This document shows positions 1 through 10,778 of a DNA stretch of 64,000 bases, in pieces. The notes beneath the pieces were generated by a model. The model saw only the letters and a list, made by a program, of their open reading frames with translations. It did no database searches and was not told where the DNA came from. The stretch spans positions 223,141 to 287,140 of the forward strand of contig CBDCVJ010000042.1 of assembly GCA_965222975.1 (NCBI GenBank), given 5' to 3'. Within the stretch, counting starts at the first letter, position 1. Each line of letters opens with the position of its first letter. Source of the DNA: UBA6168 sp965222975. Lineage in GTDB: Bacteria; Bacteroidota; Bacteroidia; Chitinophagales; Saprospiraceae. The position numbers and the translations under genes are program-made.

Positions 1-3000
1 TTTCATCGGCAGCACTTACCTCCGCCCAGGCTGTCAAAGGATCAGCTGCCAAGGTGAACCAATTTACTGTAATGGTCGCATTGCCTCCCGCCGGGAGGTT
101 TCCAACAAACCACACTTTTGAACCAAAATGATCATATATGCCTTGCGATACTTGAAATTCATTGCCTCCTGACCAAACGACATTTGCTGGTTGTGGAACA
201 AACACCCGCACATTATTGGCCGTTGAAGTTCCTGAATTGGTTAAAGTAAAAGTGAATGAAATGTGATCATAAATGGTCAAAACCGATGGATCAGATGTTA
301 CACTCAACGCAAGGTCAATATCTCCTCCACCCACTGGCGGTGACACCTGAAATGTCCTATCCACAGGCGTAGCAGGATTCCATTGGGCATTGCCACCTTG
401 GGTCGCTCGAATGGTCACGGCCCCTTGCGTTCCGTCCAATGTCACGGTATTTCCAGAAATAGAAGCTGGCCCTGAAACAACCTGAAAACTTACTGGCAGA
501 CCACTTGTCGCCGTTGCCGAAATGGTAAATGGCGGATCGTCTGTCAATTTATTTGGAATGGCTGGGAAATTAATCGTCTGGTTCTGTGGCCCAGTCGAAG
601 TTACATTGATGGTGATGTTGTCAGAAGCCGTTTGGCCGCTGTCGTCAGTGACGATTAAAGTGGCGGTATAATTACCAGCACTATTATAGGTATGACTTGT
701 TGAAACACCCGAACCAGTTGAGCCATCGCCAAAATTCCAAGCATAGCTGACAATCGAGCCATCTGGGTCACTCGATCCACTACCGTTGAAACTGACATTT
801 AAAGGTGCATCACCAGATGTCGGCGTTGCCGAAATGACAGCTGTTGGGATACCTGCGCCAAAAGGCAATAGCCTATTGCCTAATATAGGTCGTTCTAATG
901 TCCCTCCTGGTAATTGCCAACCAACTGCAAGGTTATCGCCGCCTGGGCCTTCCTTATGCAATGCTTCCACATAATACAACTGGCCTGCTGTCAACGAGAT
1001 CAAAGAGGATTGCTGTTCTGGGTATTTATCCCATACCTGTGGATTTGTCCAACCCGGCACATTGGCTATGAGTTGCCTGTTTACAGGATCGTCATCTGTA
1101 CTGAGCCACAGCTCTCCTCCATCATCACTCGAAATCCAAAAACGGTAATTCCCAGTCACTGGCGGACAAAGAAAACCTCTAAGCCGTGTCCCATAATCAT
1201 CTGCTACATTGATAGGTATTTCAAAAATGTTCAATTGATCAATAATATCGGGAGGAGAAGTGAGGGGAATGTCAGACACCAGCAAGCCGGGCACATTATT
1301 CCATACTTCTCTCGAAATCAAACCTGTACCAGGGCAACTACCGCTTGGGCTTACATTTACCCAAAAACTCTGCTCAACGTTAAAGGCATTCGCATATGTG
1401 CCATTGCCCGGCTGGGTAGTAGCAATGGTCACTTTTCCCGGCACACCATCTAAGGTTACAGTATTTCCCAAAACGCTTGCGGGGCCTTCCGTTATATAAA
1501 AAGTTACAGGTAGCCCACTCGATGCACTTGCATTGATGTTAAATGCCCCATCCGTGACAAGTTTATCGGAAATAGAAGAAAAACTAATGCTCTGCCCATT
1601 GCCAGAACAAGCTGGGAAAATATCTTTTTGATAGGAATCAGATGCTCCTGTTGGATCGCTGACGGTCAGGTTGACCCGATACCAATAACTTGCAGAATAA
1701 CAGGCCACCGCAGTGAAATTGGTGGTAGCAGTCGCGTGTAGTATAAGTCTGCAAGGGGTGATTGTGGTTGTTGTGGTACAAACGCACTTCCCAAAAGTAG
1801 CTCAACTGCCCCGAAGAATGGTTGGCATCGGAAACAGTTGCGTTTAACGATACATTGGTGGTCGTGTTTGGGTTAAACGTATTTACGCCATCAATACTCG
1901 TCGAGACAATAATTGGCGGTGAGTTATTTAGTGAGACATTCAAATTGGCTACATCACTCAATCCACCATTATCTGTAACGGTGAGGGTCACATTAAAACC
2001 AGTAGCCCCTGTGCCATTAAAAGTATGTACCGGATGAGGTAAGCTGCTTGTAGTACCATCGCCGAAGTCCCATAGAAGCGTCAAAGGGTCTCCATCTTCG
2101 TCATAAGTGTTTTGAGAAGAAAAACTAACCATTAAAGGTGAATTGCCATTCACCACATTTGCGGAAGCAAAAGCAACTGGTGTATGATTGGTCGTTCCCA
2201 GTGAAAGATACCTGCCGTATCTGATCGGGCCAACGTACATAGTAAAGGCTATTTTGATCAGGATCGGTATTGAGGAAAACACAAGCACCCGCCGTGTTGA
2301 TGAAGTTTTTCACCTCCAAAGGATTGTAATTGGCATCGAATCGGAAATTCCTGATCCAGCCAGCACCATAATCTGCATGAAAATAAGAGTTGTGCCATTC
2401 GGTAGGAAAATCACCTCCCTGGTACCAAACGCCCCCAGTACTTGCATTGCCATTGAAGGTCGGCCCCGGTAAAGTCGGCGACCCAACATTGACGACGCTG
2501 CCATTGACCAAGCCCCTCGGTGTGCCTGTGCGCCAATCAACCCTTGGGAGTTCGTGTTGAGCAGGGGCATAAGCATTATTGTTGTACCCCGGTTGATGGG
2601 TCATGCCTTCGTATTTTGGCCATCCAAAATTCAATCCCGGCCCGGTCACGAAACTCATTTCCTCACGGGTAGCCCATCCTACATCACCAAAAATGAAAAC
2701 GCCAGGGTTTCCGTCGGAAGGAATATGACTACCACTTTCGGGTATTTTAATCATGCGGTAAGGGTTGCGGGCACCCGTCGCCCAGATGCGGGAAGCAGGC
2801 GATTTGGGCTGGGAGGCATTCCAGTAAGGATTAGTAGGCAAGCCCTCCCCTGTCACGGGATCGAGACGCAATATTTTCCCTGAATAATTATCAAGTGTTT
2901 GGCAACGGTAAGCGCCGATGTTTTCAGCAGTGGTGATGATGCCGTCGTTCAAGCCATCTTGCCAATAAGTCTCATTAGCAGAGCCTTCATCCACGCTGGC

Positions 3001-3618
3001 GTAGCTGGCCCCATCCCCTATGGAAACCATCAACGTACCATCATCGCCAAACACCAATGACCCTGTTCCATGTGATTCATGCAAAATGGGTGGCCCATCC
3101 TGCCCATTTTCCCCCAACAAAATAAAGCGGCTGGAAGCAAGGGTCGTCGTATAATTGGTCGCTACATTGGCCTGATAGCGGGTAACTCGGCCTATGGTTG
3201 CAGCGAAATATTCATTGGTATTGGGGTTATATTGTGGCGTACCGGCATAGAGAAAATGATGACGATCCACCACATATAACAGGTAGTAATAGCCGTTTGA
3301 TAAAAAATTGGGATCGAGTGCAAAGCCAAGTAGGCCGAAGTCCCGCCAACCACCTACCTCGTCGCTGATGTCGAGCAGCGGTGTACTTAGTTTAACACCA
3401 TTTTCAACGATCCATACCCTGCCATCCCTTTCCCAGACGTACATCCGGCCGTTCGGATCCCAAGTAAAACCAGCCACCTCGTTCCAACCACCCATAAAGA
3501 GTTGGTCGGTGAAGCCAGCGGGCTGTGCCTGCATTTCAATGGAAGCGGTAAAAAATGAAGCCATTAAAAAGATAATGGAAAAAAGAAGGGAATTGCCTTT
3601 AGGCGAAATTGGGTTCAT
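1..3618 (-). CDS. Large exported sugar-dehydrogenase-like/PKD/PA14 protein; partial at left edge, two apparent frameshifts
   Basis: The minus strand reads from an ATG at 3618 past the left edge. The N-terminus has a signal peptide (about residues 1-32), then a PQQ-dependent soluble glucose/sorbosone-dehydrogenase-like propeller to about residue 475. Next come a PKD domain (WDFGDGTTS), a PA14-type domain (around 1300-850), a second PKD domain (WNFGDGSTG, around 840-640) and a DUF11/CARDB-like segment at the edge. The frame changes near 2194-2200 and again near 1735-1760. Each change is equivalent to one extra base, and the homologous domain continues in the new frame, so I treat this as one gene. 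It is probably an extracellular or T9SS cargo protein acting on carbohydrate; the C-terminus that would show a sorting domain lies outside the window. The substrate is unknown. The frameshifts may be sequencing error or real decay. Confidence 0.8.
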
Positions 3619-4031
3619 GATGTCTGTTATTTTTTGTTTTCAGATTTTTATGAAAAAAGAAAATTAAGTCATGTCGTAAAGTCTGTGCTTTACTGTTTGG
3701 GTATTAATAGTAATGGATTTTGTTATTTGGTTTTCAATCAAAAGTTTAGTGAAAAAAAGAGACCCAAAAACGATCAATAGCCTTGAAAGGTGGGTTCAAA
3801 AAAATTCAGCTTCGTGACGTGAGGCTCTGAGGGAGGGAAGACCTTTAATTTAATAGAAGGTGAAGGTAGGTACTTTTCAGGAAAGCTAAATACAATTTAA
3901 TCATTTTTATCCCATTTAATGCCCTTGAATATTTTAACTCTCCTTCTAATTCTGACAAATAAAATAAAATGGCTGTGCAAATTTTGCACAGCCATTTTTT
4001 CAAAATGAAGTTTTCAATATTTTAATATACA
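3619..4031. other. Intergenic stretch upstream of the sugar-dehydrogenase-like gene
   Basis: There is no convincing gene here. It holds the leader of the minus-strand gene starting at 3618 and, at its right end, the hairpin terminator of the next minus-strand gene. The rest is AT-rich and without a feature I recognise. Confidence 0.6.
3967..4000 (-). terminator. Rho-independent terminator of the metalloprotease gene
   Basis: A near-perfect hairpin (ATGGCTGTGC paired with GCACAGCCAT, AT-rich loop) lies 30-65 bases past the stop at 4032. A T-rich tract follows it in the minus-strand direction. A-tracts on both sides would also let it act in the other direction. Confidence 0.8.
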
Positions 4032-7000
4032 TCATTTCACATAAATAATGCGCTTAGTAACAGGTTCTTGTCCCGGAATACGGATATTTACAAAAAGCGT
4101 TTGGCTATTCAACCGCAGGGCACCCAAGTCAATTAACAAAACAGGTGTTCCTGATAACTCGTATTGACTTACAGTTGCTCCCAGCAAATTGGTCAAAAGC
4201 ACCTTGCCCTCTTTGGGCGCATGTTCAAACCGGATGAAAAACCGATCTCTTGTCGGGTTAGGATAAATGATTACATCCCCTACATCTACGTTGCTGTCAT
4301 CATCCCCCCCTTGAAAGATGGCACTCGGCACGCAAGAAGTTACATCAGTCATACTAACACTCATCTCTTCATTGCCAGAGTCACCGTCATAGCCATCAGT
4401 AAGGGATAATGTAACCGACTGCACCTCTCCACCAATGACTATATCGGCAAAGCTTTGATTATCACCCGAATAAGTGCCTTCAGTAACCAAATTATTCAAC
4501 CCATCAACATAAGTAACGGTCACTTCATCAATGTATCGCCTACTGGGATTGCCGTTTGTTTTTGCGCTTAAATCATTAATGGTAAAACTGACATCTTCAT
4601 TTCCAGCAGGAAAAGTGAGACTGGTAGTAACTGAACCAGAGCCTGTGTGCGTGAGCGGGTTAGTTGGAAAATTACTGGTAATCTCATTGGGGCAATTGAC
4701 CGGGTCACAAAAATCAGGAATTCCATCGCCGTCAGAATCTATATTATCATCGCCACCTGGGCAAATGTCCAGTGCGTCGCAAACGCCGTCATTATCACTA
4801 TCACCTGTAGAGGTGCCAACACAATCACATGGATTGCCAGTTACATAAACATCATTGATAGTACAACCATCATTATCATCGCAAGATGTGCCAATTAAAT
4901 TATCATCGAAGTTTGGACATTGATCATCAGCATCGCAAACGCCATCGCTGTCAGAATCGGTACACCCATTGCAATAGTCAACCGTACCTAAAGAGACCGA
5001 CATATTTCCATTGTAATTGTTATCATAGCCATCGGTTAGTGAAACCGTGATCGATTCAAATTCATCAACAATGTCAACATTGACACTGTGCACATTATTT
5101 CCACTGAAAGTACCATAGGTTTGGGTATTTCCATTTTCATCTACATACGTTATGGTCACTTCATCAATGAATCTGCCATTGGGGTTGCCATTTGTCTTTG
5201 AATTCATACCTGATATAACAAAAGAAGCCTCCTTGCTACCAGTAGCTACGGTAATCGAAGAAGTAGATGAACCGGTACCAGTATGGGTTAGTGTGCTGGG
5301 GTCAAAAGATGTCGTTGCAGCATTACAGTCACAAAAATCAGGGATGCCATCACCGTCCGAATCTATGTTATCATCACCACCGGGACAAATGTCTAGCCCA
5401 TCGCATACGCCATCATTATCACTATCTGCATAAGTACCAGCACAGTTGCAGTTTGCATCTAATACATCATTACTGGTGCAGATATCCAAATCATCACAAC
5501 TTGCACCAGGATATTCACTGGCATCATTGTCGTTGCAATCCGTGTTATCGGAAACATAGCCCGATGGAGCTGTACAATCTACAACTGAATTATTTGGATC
5601 ACCATAACCATCACTGTCAGTATCTGCATAAAATGTTTGGTCGGCAGGCCTGTTGAAGCTGGAACTACTGGCATCGTTGGCAGGATCAGTATCTGCCACT
5701 CCATTTGGATTGAGTGTAATTGCATCAAAAGCATGGCTGCCAACCCCAAAGGAAATGGAGGATAAAGTGACATTCGTTGAAGCGCCACTGGCAAGTGTTC
5801 CAGTCCAATTATAACTTCCAGCTGGGTTGCCGTCCAAATCGTATTCGATCGTTACAGAAGTCAGCGTATTCGATCCATAGTTTTGAAGCTCTACCACAGG
5901 GCTAACTGAACTGCCACAAATAGTACCGCTTGGAACTGAGATGGAAGCTATACCTGCATCATCTGGGGTTGGACTACTACATGGACTCAGACAAGACGCA
6001 TTGTACACTTCATTTCTAATAAGATCACCAGGTTGTTGTCCAAAACCCAAATTAAAATCAATACCCACACCACCAACCAAGTGACAGTAACTCATAATTG
6101 TACCTGCATTGGGAATTGGGCCTCCGCCACAACTATTACCATAACCTGCCGCTGGGCCACACCCATCAATGGCTGTATTGTTTCCATTCCAAACACAATC
6201 ATGGGTATGCCTTGAACCAAGGTTATGACCAATTTCATGGGTAACTACTTCAATTGTCCAACTGTAGGTTGGCACATTGGCAAAAGTAGAATTGATGTCA
6301 CTGTAGCCAATGCCCCAGAAACTATTGCAAAGAACATCCACATAAGCCACTCCGCCGCCGCCATTGTACCCAACTAAGTGGGCAAGATCACCGTTGTAAC
6401 TTCCATTCAGTTCATCCCGAAACTGAGTGAGATAATTACTCGTTGATGGCCCGGTATAAGGGTCAACAACGTCCCAAACAAATATTTCATTTACTGTAAA
6501 ATCAATTGACTCATTGGCATAGAGGATGGCCACTTGGGCAAATACATCGCTGACATAATCGGCTGCTTGTTGAGTACCTCCTTTTCCATTGTAAATATCA
6601 TGATCTACTTCCACGTACATTCTCACACAGTTATCAGCTGATTTCTCAAAATTGGCAATTGTGCCATCTACTTTGTTTCCAATATAATGTAGCTCATCAT
6701 CAGTGCCACAAGAAAAATCAGCAGCTACTTTAAGATCTTTTTCCTTGAAAATAATATGAGTGCCATCACCTGATTGGTTGAGTTTTCCAATATTATAAAC
6801 GTTACCTTGATAATTGATGAAACCCATTATTTCTTGCTCATCTATGGAAATGGCGGCCAAGGAATGCTCATCGCCATTTACGATGCCCCAATAATAAAGG
6901 CTGGGAGTAAAAGGAAATGGTTCATTCGGATTGGAAGCAGTGTACACATTGAATTCCGAAGTGAAAACATTCGCTTTGAACAATTCCAATTCAAATGGAG

Positions 7001-7304
7001 CAGCACCATTTATGGGTATGCTCATTTGGAGCAAGTCTTTGGGGGTTTTCAAAAGAGACTTGATGGCATTTTCTTGAAGGGAAAAGAAAGTACCTTCAGT
7101 CACTTCTGCCTCAACGACAGACTTATTGAATGCTTGATTGGGGAGTTTTTCCATCAACACCGAGCTTTTCAAACTTTTATAAGCTTCGGCCTGATTGAGG
7201 ACTTTTGTTGCAATGGGATGTTCCTCATGTTGGGCATTCACCTGAAAAGAAGTGAAACAAAACAACAATAAGGAAACAGAGAAAATTTGTTTAATTTGAT
7301 TCAT
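4032..7304 (-). CDS. T9SS-secreted reprolysin-like zinc metalloprotease with thrombospondin-3 repeats
   Basis: This is a 1090-residue exported protein. Residues 1-24 form a signal peptide ending in NAQ. A propeptide-like region follows, then a metzincin catalytic domain with HEIGHNLGSRHTHDC starting at residue 356, which supplies the three zinc-binding His and the catalytic Glu. After this come a CARDB-like segment, two blocks of calcium-binding thrombospondin type 3 repeats (DSDNDGVCD, DSDGDGIPDFCD) alternating with similar beta domains, and a C-terminal domain of about 75 residues beginning IIYPNPTRDRF, typical of T9SS type A sorting. It is probably released or anchored at the cell surface to degrade extracellular protein. 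It stands alone, with its own terminator at 3967-4000. Confidence 0.92.
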   Translation of the reverse strand: MNQIKQIFSVSLLLFCFTSFQVNAQHEEHPIATKVLNQAEAYKSLKSSVLMEKLPNQAFNKSVVEAEVTEGTFFSLQENAIKSLLKTPKDLLQMSIPINGAAPFELELFKANVFTSEFNVYTASNPNEPFPFTPSLYYWGIVNGDEHSLAAISIDEQEIMGFINYQGNVYNIGKLNQSGDGTHIIFKEKDLKVAADFSCGTDDELHYIGNKVDGTIANFEKSADNCVRMYVEVDHDIYNGKGGTQQAADYVSDVFAQVAILYANESIDFTVNEIFVWDVVDPYTGPSTSNYLTQFRDELNGSYNGDLAHLVGYNGGGGVAYVDVLCNSFWGIGYSDINSTFANVPTYSWTIEVVTHEIGHNLGSRHTHDCVWNGNNTAIDGCGPAAGYGNSCGGGPIPNAGTIMSYCHLVGGVGIDFNLGFGQQPGDLIRNEVYNASCLSPCSSPTPDDAGIASISVPSGTICGSSVSPVVELQNYGSNTLTSVTIEYDLDGNPAGSYNWTGTLASGASTNVTLSSISFGVGSHAFDAITLNPNGVADTDPANDASSSSFNRPADQTFYADTDSDGYGDPNNSVVDCTAPSGYVSDNTDCNDNDASEYPGASCDDLDICTSNDVLDANCNCAGTYADSDNDGVCDGLDICPGGDDNIDSDGDGIPDFCDCNAATTSFDPSTLTHTGTGSSTSSITVATGSKEASFVISGMNSKTNGNPNGRFIDEVTITYVDENGNTQTYGTFSGNNVHSVNVDIVDEFESITVSLTDGYDNNYNGNMSVSLGTVDYCNGCTDSDSDGVCDADDQCPNFDDNLIGTSCDDNDGCTINDVYVTGNPCDCVGTSTGDSDNDGVCDALDICPGGDDNIDSDGDGIPDFCDPVNCPNEITSNFPTNPLTHTGSGSVTTSLTFPAGNEDVSFTINDLSAKTNGNPSRRYIDEVTVTYVDGLNNLVTEGTYSGDNQSFADIVIGGEVQSVTLSLTDGYDGDSGNEEMSVSMTDVTSCVPSAIFQGGDDDSNVDVGDVIIYPNPTRDRFFIRFEHAPKEGKVLLTNLLGATVSQYELSGTPVLLIDLGALRLNSQTLFVNIRIPGQEPVTKRIIYVK

Positions 7305-7645
7305 GTTTTTAAAGTATTTAAATGAATGAGAAATGAAATATTTTAAATAGCCTTCACCGTCTGGAAATGTGACAAAACATCTCCACTACCAATGTTGGGC
7401 ATCAATCAGTGTTTTTAATACATCTCAATCTATTAGCAAAATGTAATTATGGTTTTAAGCGAATTGAGGGGGTACGGCTTTTGGTGAAGTGTAATGAGTC
7501 GGAGTATTGTTATTCATTTGATACTACTTGGAAGGTAATGTGGCTTTTAAGCCAAATGTTCAGCGATTTCGGACAAACATACAATTTATACTTATTCACT
7601 TTCAACCACTATGATTCAATTAAAGTGACGTCTAATTTTATTTCT
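7305..7645. other. Intergenic stretch between the metalloprotease and padR
   Basis: This divergent region carries the leaders of the minus-strand protease gene and the plus-strand padR gene. A short open frame at 7409-7660 has no protein-like features and I do not call it. The padR operator sites follow at 7646-7694. Confidence 0.5.
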
Positions 7646-7694
7646 TTTACAAAAAGGTAAATAATGCACATGGTTACTTTTACAATTGGGTAAA
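7646..7694 (+). promoter_or_regulatory. Two palindromic operator-like sites (TTTAC-N6-GTAAA) upstream of padR
   Basis: The same palindrome, TTTAC-N6-GTAAA, occurs at 7646-7661 and 7679-7694. The centres are 33 bases apart, about three helical turns, and lie 40-90 bases upstream of the padR start. PadR proteins are dimeric and commonly repress their own operon, so these are probably its operators. This is inferred from position and symmetry only. Confidence 0.65.
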
Positions 7695-7733
7695 TAATAA
7701 TACCTTCACCCCAACATCAACAATTCCTACATT

Positions 7734-8072
7734 TTGAAAAGACAACATTTAGGCGAATTTGAAGAGACCGTCCTACTTTGGGTTACCATCCAACATGAGC
7801 AAGCCTATGGCCTTTCCATTGCCAAGGCCATCGAAGAAGAAATGGGTAGGTCGGTCACGTTAAGCAGCGTACATACTGCCCTCTACCGATTGGAGGAAAA
7901 GGGTTTGGTCGAATCGAAAATGGGAGAAGCTTCCCCAGTGAGGGGTGGCAGGCGCAAGCGCATTTTTATGGTCACCAATACTGGCAAAGAAGCACTCATG
8001 CAAGCCCGTGAGATGCGTAACAAACTTTGGGCAATGATCCCCGAAAACTTCATGCTCCAATGGCAAATATGA
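7734..8072 (+). CDS. PadR family transcriptional regulator
   Basis: This 112-residue winged-helix protein shows the PadR pattern: LGEFEETVLLWVTIQ at the N-terminus, AYGLSIAKAIEE, then SSVHTALYRLEEKGLVESKM (recognition helix and turn) and GGRRKRIFMVTNTGKEAL (the wing). The start is a TTG at 7734, as no ATG lies in frame nearby. Its stop overlaps the start of the permease gene by 4 bases (ATGA), so the two are translationally coupled. PadR genes paired with such permeases are common in Bacteroidota. It probably represses the pair in response to a toxic or membrane-active compound, but the ligand is unknown. Confidence 0.92.
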   Translation: MKRQHLGEFEETVLLWVTIQHEQAYGLSIAKAIEEEMGRSVTLSSVHTALYRLEEKGLVESKMGEASPVRGGRRKRIFMVTNTGKEALMQAREMRNKLWAMIPENFMLQWQI

Positions 8073-10684
8073 AGCAAGACCGCAACATCGCCACACCGCC
8101 CCGTTGGGCCGACCGCTTCTTTGAGTGGTACTGCAATGATGACTTACAGGAAGAATTGTTAGGTGACCTTTACGAGCGTTTCCATGAAAAAGTAGAGACA
8201 TCAGGAGTGCGGTGGGCAAGAGTTTGGTATTGGTTGAATGTTTTTCTTTTTATCAATAAATACACCCTGCGAAGGAATCCTCAACCATACGCACAGACTA
8301 ATCACCTCGACATGTTTCAAAATTATTTTAAAACTGGCTTTCGCAACATTACCAAGAATGGACTTTCCACATTTATAAATGCCACTGGTCTGGCAATGGC
8401 AATCGGCTGTTGTTTGGTGGTCTTCACATTTGTAGATTGGTCATTTAATACTGATTCCTACCATAAAAACAGGGATGAAATTTATGTTGTCCAACGACTG
8501 ATTGATCAAGACGGCGATATTTCAAAATGGGGGAATAGCCCTGAGCCAATAGGTCCAGCTATATTGGCGGATTTACCACAAGTGGTCAATACTGTACGGC
8601 TACGACACGAGAGCGGCATTTTTAAAAAAGGGGAAAAGGTGTTCAGTGAGCGGGTCACTTTTGTTGATGATGCTTTTTATGAACTATTTGACTTTGCTGT
8701 AAAATATGGACAAATAAAACATTTCACTGATCCTGATGGCATTGTACTGACAGAAAATGCAGCCAAAAGATATTTCGGAGAAAAAAATCCAGTGGGCGAA
8801 TTAATCAGTCTGCGTTTCAGGGTAGATGAAAAAGAAGTGACTGAGGGGTTTACTGTAAAAGGTGTCATGGAAAGACCTCCGCTTGGGTCTTCCTTTATTT
8901 TTAATTCGCTCATCCCCTATCAGCGCCAATCAATATTAGGGAAGCAAGACTTGAATAATTGGGCAGAGACAGCCAATATTACCTTTTTGCATATTCCCAA
9001 CCCCGCTGATGTTCCAGAAATTAAAAAATCCGAAGATAAATACATCACCCTTGCCAATGCTGCAAATAAAAACCGCAAGGTAACTGGACTTATTCTACAA
9101 CCCTTGAAGCACATTACCATGCATTCCTTTGACGTAAACTACTCGATGTTTTTCACTACCCATATTGCGGGTTTTATAATGCTGGGAATGATTGCCGTTT
9201 CACTCTTGACTTTGGTGTGCTTCAACTACATGAACATAGCGATAGCATCTGCGTCCACGAGGTTGAAAGAGATCAGTGTGCGGAAAGTGATCGGCGGTAC
9301 CCGAAAGCAGATCATCATGCAATTCCTTACTGAAAACCTTATTGTTTGTGGACTGGCTATTCTATTGGGTATTTTTTTGGCACAAACCATTTTCCTTCCT
9401 TGGTTCAATGAAATGGGCGGTGTCGAATTCACTTTTGGCATTTTTGAAAACCCAAGACTTTGGCTGGTCATTTTTGCCTTGGTGCTTATTTCTGCTCTCG
9501 GTGGTGCTGGCTATCCTGCCCTCTATGTTTCCAAATTACAGCCTGTCCAGATATTTAAAAATAAAATGAAACTCGGCGGGAAAAATCGCTTTCGCAAAGT
9601 GCTGTTAGGGGTGCAGTTTTTCCTCACCTTTCTCACCTTATTTGCTGCCATATCATTTATCATCGAAGCCAAAGAAATAAAGGATAAATCATGGGGCTAC
9701 AATCCTAATGACCTTATCAATATAGATTTGGAATTGGGTGGTGACTATGAGCAACTCCGCAATGAATTACAATCGCAAAAGGACGTGATAGGCGTAAGTG
9801 GCGCAGCGCAACCACTCGGTAATTGGCAGGAAAAACTGACCGTAAAAGTGGAAGGCGAAGAATACCAAATGGATGGCCTCACTGTTGATCATGACTATAC
9901 CGAATTGATGGGTTTGGAGGTAAAAGCAGGGCGCTCCTTTGATGCCGATCGAGAACTCGACAAAACGGCCTCTATTCTTGTCAATGAGGCTTTCAGCAGG
10001 CGCATGGGTTGGGAAAATCCTATAGGTCAGTCGGTAGAAATTTTTGATCAAGAATACTACGTAATTGGCGAACTCCGAGATTTCCATTTTGAAACATTCG
10101 AATATGATATCAAACCAATAGTACTAAGAGCAGGCAACCCCGCTGATTTTAATTTTGTAGTTGTTCGTACTTCCACCAACGCCATGACGGATGCGGCAAA
10201 AAATATAGCGCCCATTTGGAAAAAACTCCATCCCGACCTCCCTTTTGATTACTTTTTTCAAGATGCTGTTTTTGATAATTATTTCAGAGCCTTTACCCAA
10301 GTTACTAAAATACTGAATGCCACTTCCCTTTTGACCATCATTATTTCAAGTATGGGCTTGTTCGGGTTGGCCATGTTGCTCTTGGCACGCCGCATGAAGG
10401 AGGTGAGCGTCCGCAAAGTTTTGGGCGCTGACTTGGCTGGTTTGAGTTGGCACATCAATCGGGAGTTTTTTATAACGATCATAATAGCCAGTGCCTTAGC
10501 CGCGCCAGTGGGTTGGTTCTTGATGTCCAGTTTATTGGGGCAAGTGACAACAGAGACTTCATTTGGGCCATTGCCTTTTGTGCTAGCAGTTATTGCCTTA
10601 GTGGTTATGACATTGGTGAGTATTTCTAAACATATTTACCAGATGGCGGTGAGTGACCCGACGAGGTTTTTAAGGGATGAGTGA
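8069..10684 (+). CDS. FtsX-type ABC transporter permease with N-terminal permease prefix domain
   Basis: The 871-residue membrane protein starts at the ATG that overlaps the padR stop. Residues 1-75 look like the permease prefix domain seen in PadR-linked permeases (PRWADRFFEWYCNDDLQEEL). After it come two MacB/FtsX modules. Each has a first membrane segment, a periplasmic domain and a three-helix FtsX block, recognised by the repeated boxes LKEISVRKVIGGTRKQI and MKEVSVRKVLGADLAGL. It should work with an ATPase encoded elsewhere, as none is adjacent. MacB-like systems move lipids, peptides or drugs or transmit envelope force; the substrate here is unknown. Confidence 0.9.
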   Translation: MKQDRNIATPPRWADRFFEWYCNDDLQEELLGDLYERFHEKVETSGVRWARVWYWLNVFLFINKYTLRRNPQPYAQTNHLDMFQNYFKTGFRNITKNGLSTFINATGLAMAIGCCLVVFTFVDWSFNTDSYHKNRDEIYVVQRLIDQDGDISKWGNSPEPIGPAILADLPQVVNTVRLRHESGIFKKGEKVFSERVTFVDDAFYELFDFAVKYGQIKHFTDPDGIVLTENAAKRYFGEKNPVGELISLRFRVDEKEVTEGFTVKGVMERPPLGSSFIFNSLIPYQRQSILGKQDLNNWAETANITFLHIPNPADVPEIKKSEDKYITLANAANKNRKVTGLILQPLKHITMHSFDVNYSMFFTTHIAGFIMLGMIAVSLLTLVCFNYMNIAIASASTRLKEISVRKVIGGTRKQIIMQFLTENLIVCGLAILLGIFLAQTIFLPWFNEMGGVEFTFGIFENPRLWLVIFALVLISALGGAGYPALYVSKLQPVQIFKNKMKLGGKNRFRKVLLGVQFFLTFLTLFAAISFIIEAKEIKDKSWGYNPNDLINIDLELGGDYEQLRNELQSQKDVIGVSGAAQPLGNWQEKLTVKVEGEEYQMDGLTVDHDYTELMGLEVKAGRSFDADRELDKTASILVNEAFSRRMGWENPIGQSVEIFDQEYYVIGELRDFHFETFEYDIKPIVLRAGNPADFNFVVVRTSTNAMTDAAKNIAPIWKKLHPDLPFDYFFQDAVFDNYFRAFTQVTKILNATSLLTIIISSMGLFGLAMLLLARRMKEVSVRKVLGADLAGLSWHINREFFITIIIASALAAPVGWFLMSSLLGQVTTETSFGPLPFVLAVIALVVMTLVSISKHIYQMAVSDPTRFLRDE

Positions 10685-10690
10685 GGAATT

Positions 10691-10778
10691 CAACGCAAGG
10701 TCGCAAAGAGCGCAATGAAACGCTATTTAATTAAATTATCGCTTTACGTCTCCTTGCGCTCTTTGCGACCTTGCGTTG
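10691..10778. repeat. Perfect 25-bp inverted repeat between convergent genes
   Basis: The arms at 10691-10715 and 10754-10778 are exact reverse complements (starting CAACGCAAGGTCGCAAAGAG) and enclose 38 bases. The element sits between the permease stop and the rlmF stop, so it could act as a bidirectional terminator. It also looks like a dispersed genomic palindrome. Confidence 0.85.

Noticed and set aside
914..1453. Plus-strand open frame of 179 codons
   Set aside because: It is antisense to the PA14 region, which is well supported on the minus strand.
7409..7660. Open frame of 83 codons between the metalloprotease and padR
   Set aside because: No protein-like features, no ribosome-binding signal, and it overlaps the operator-like sites.
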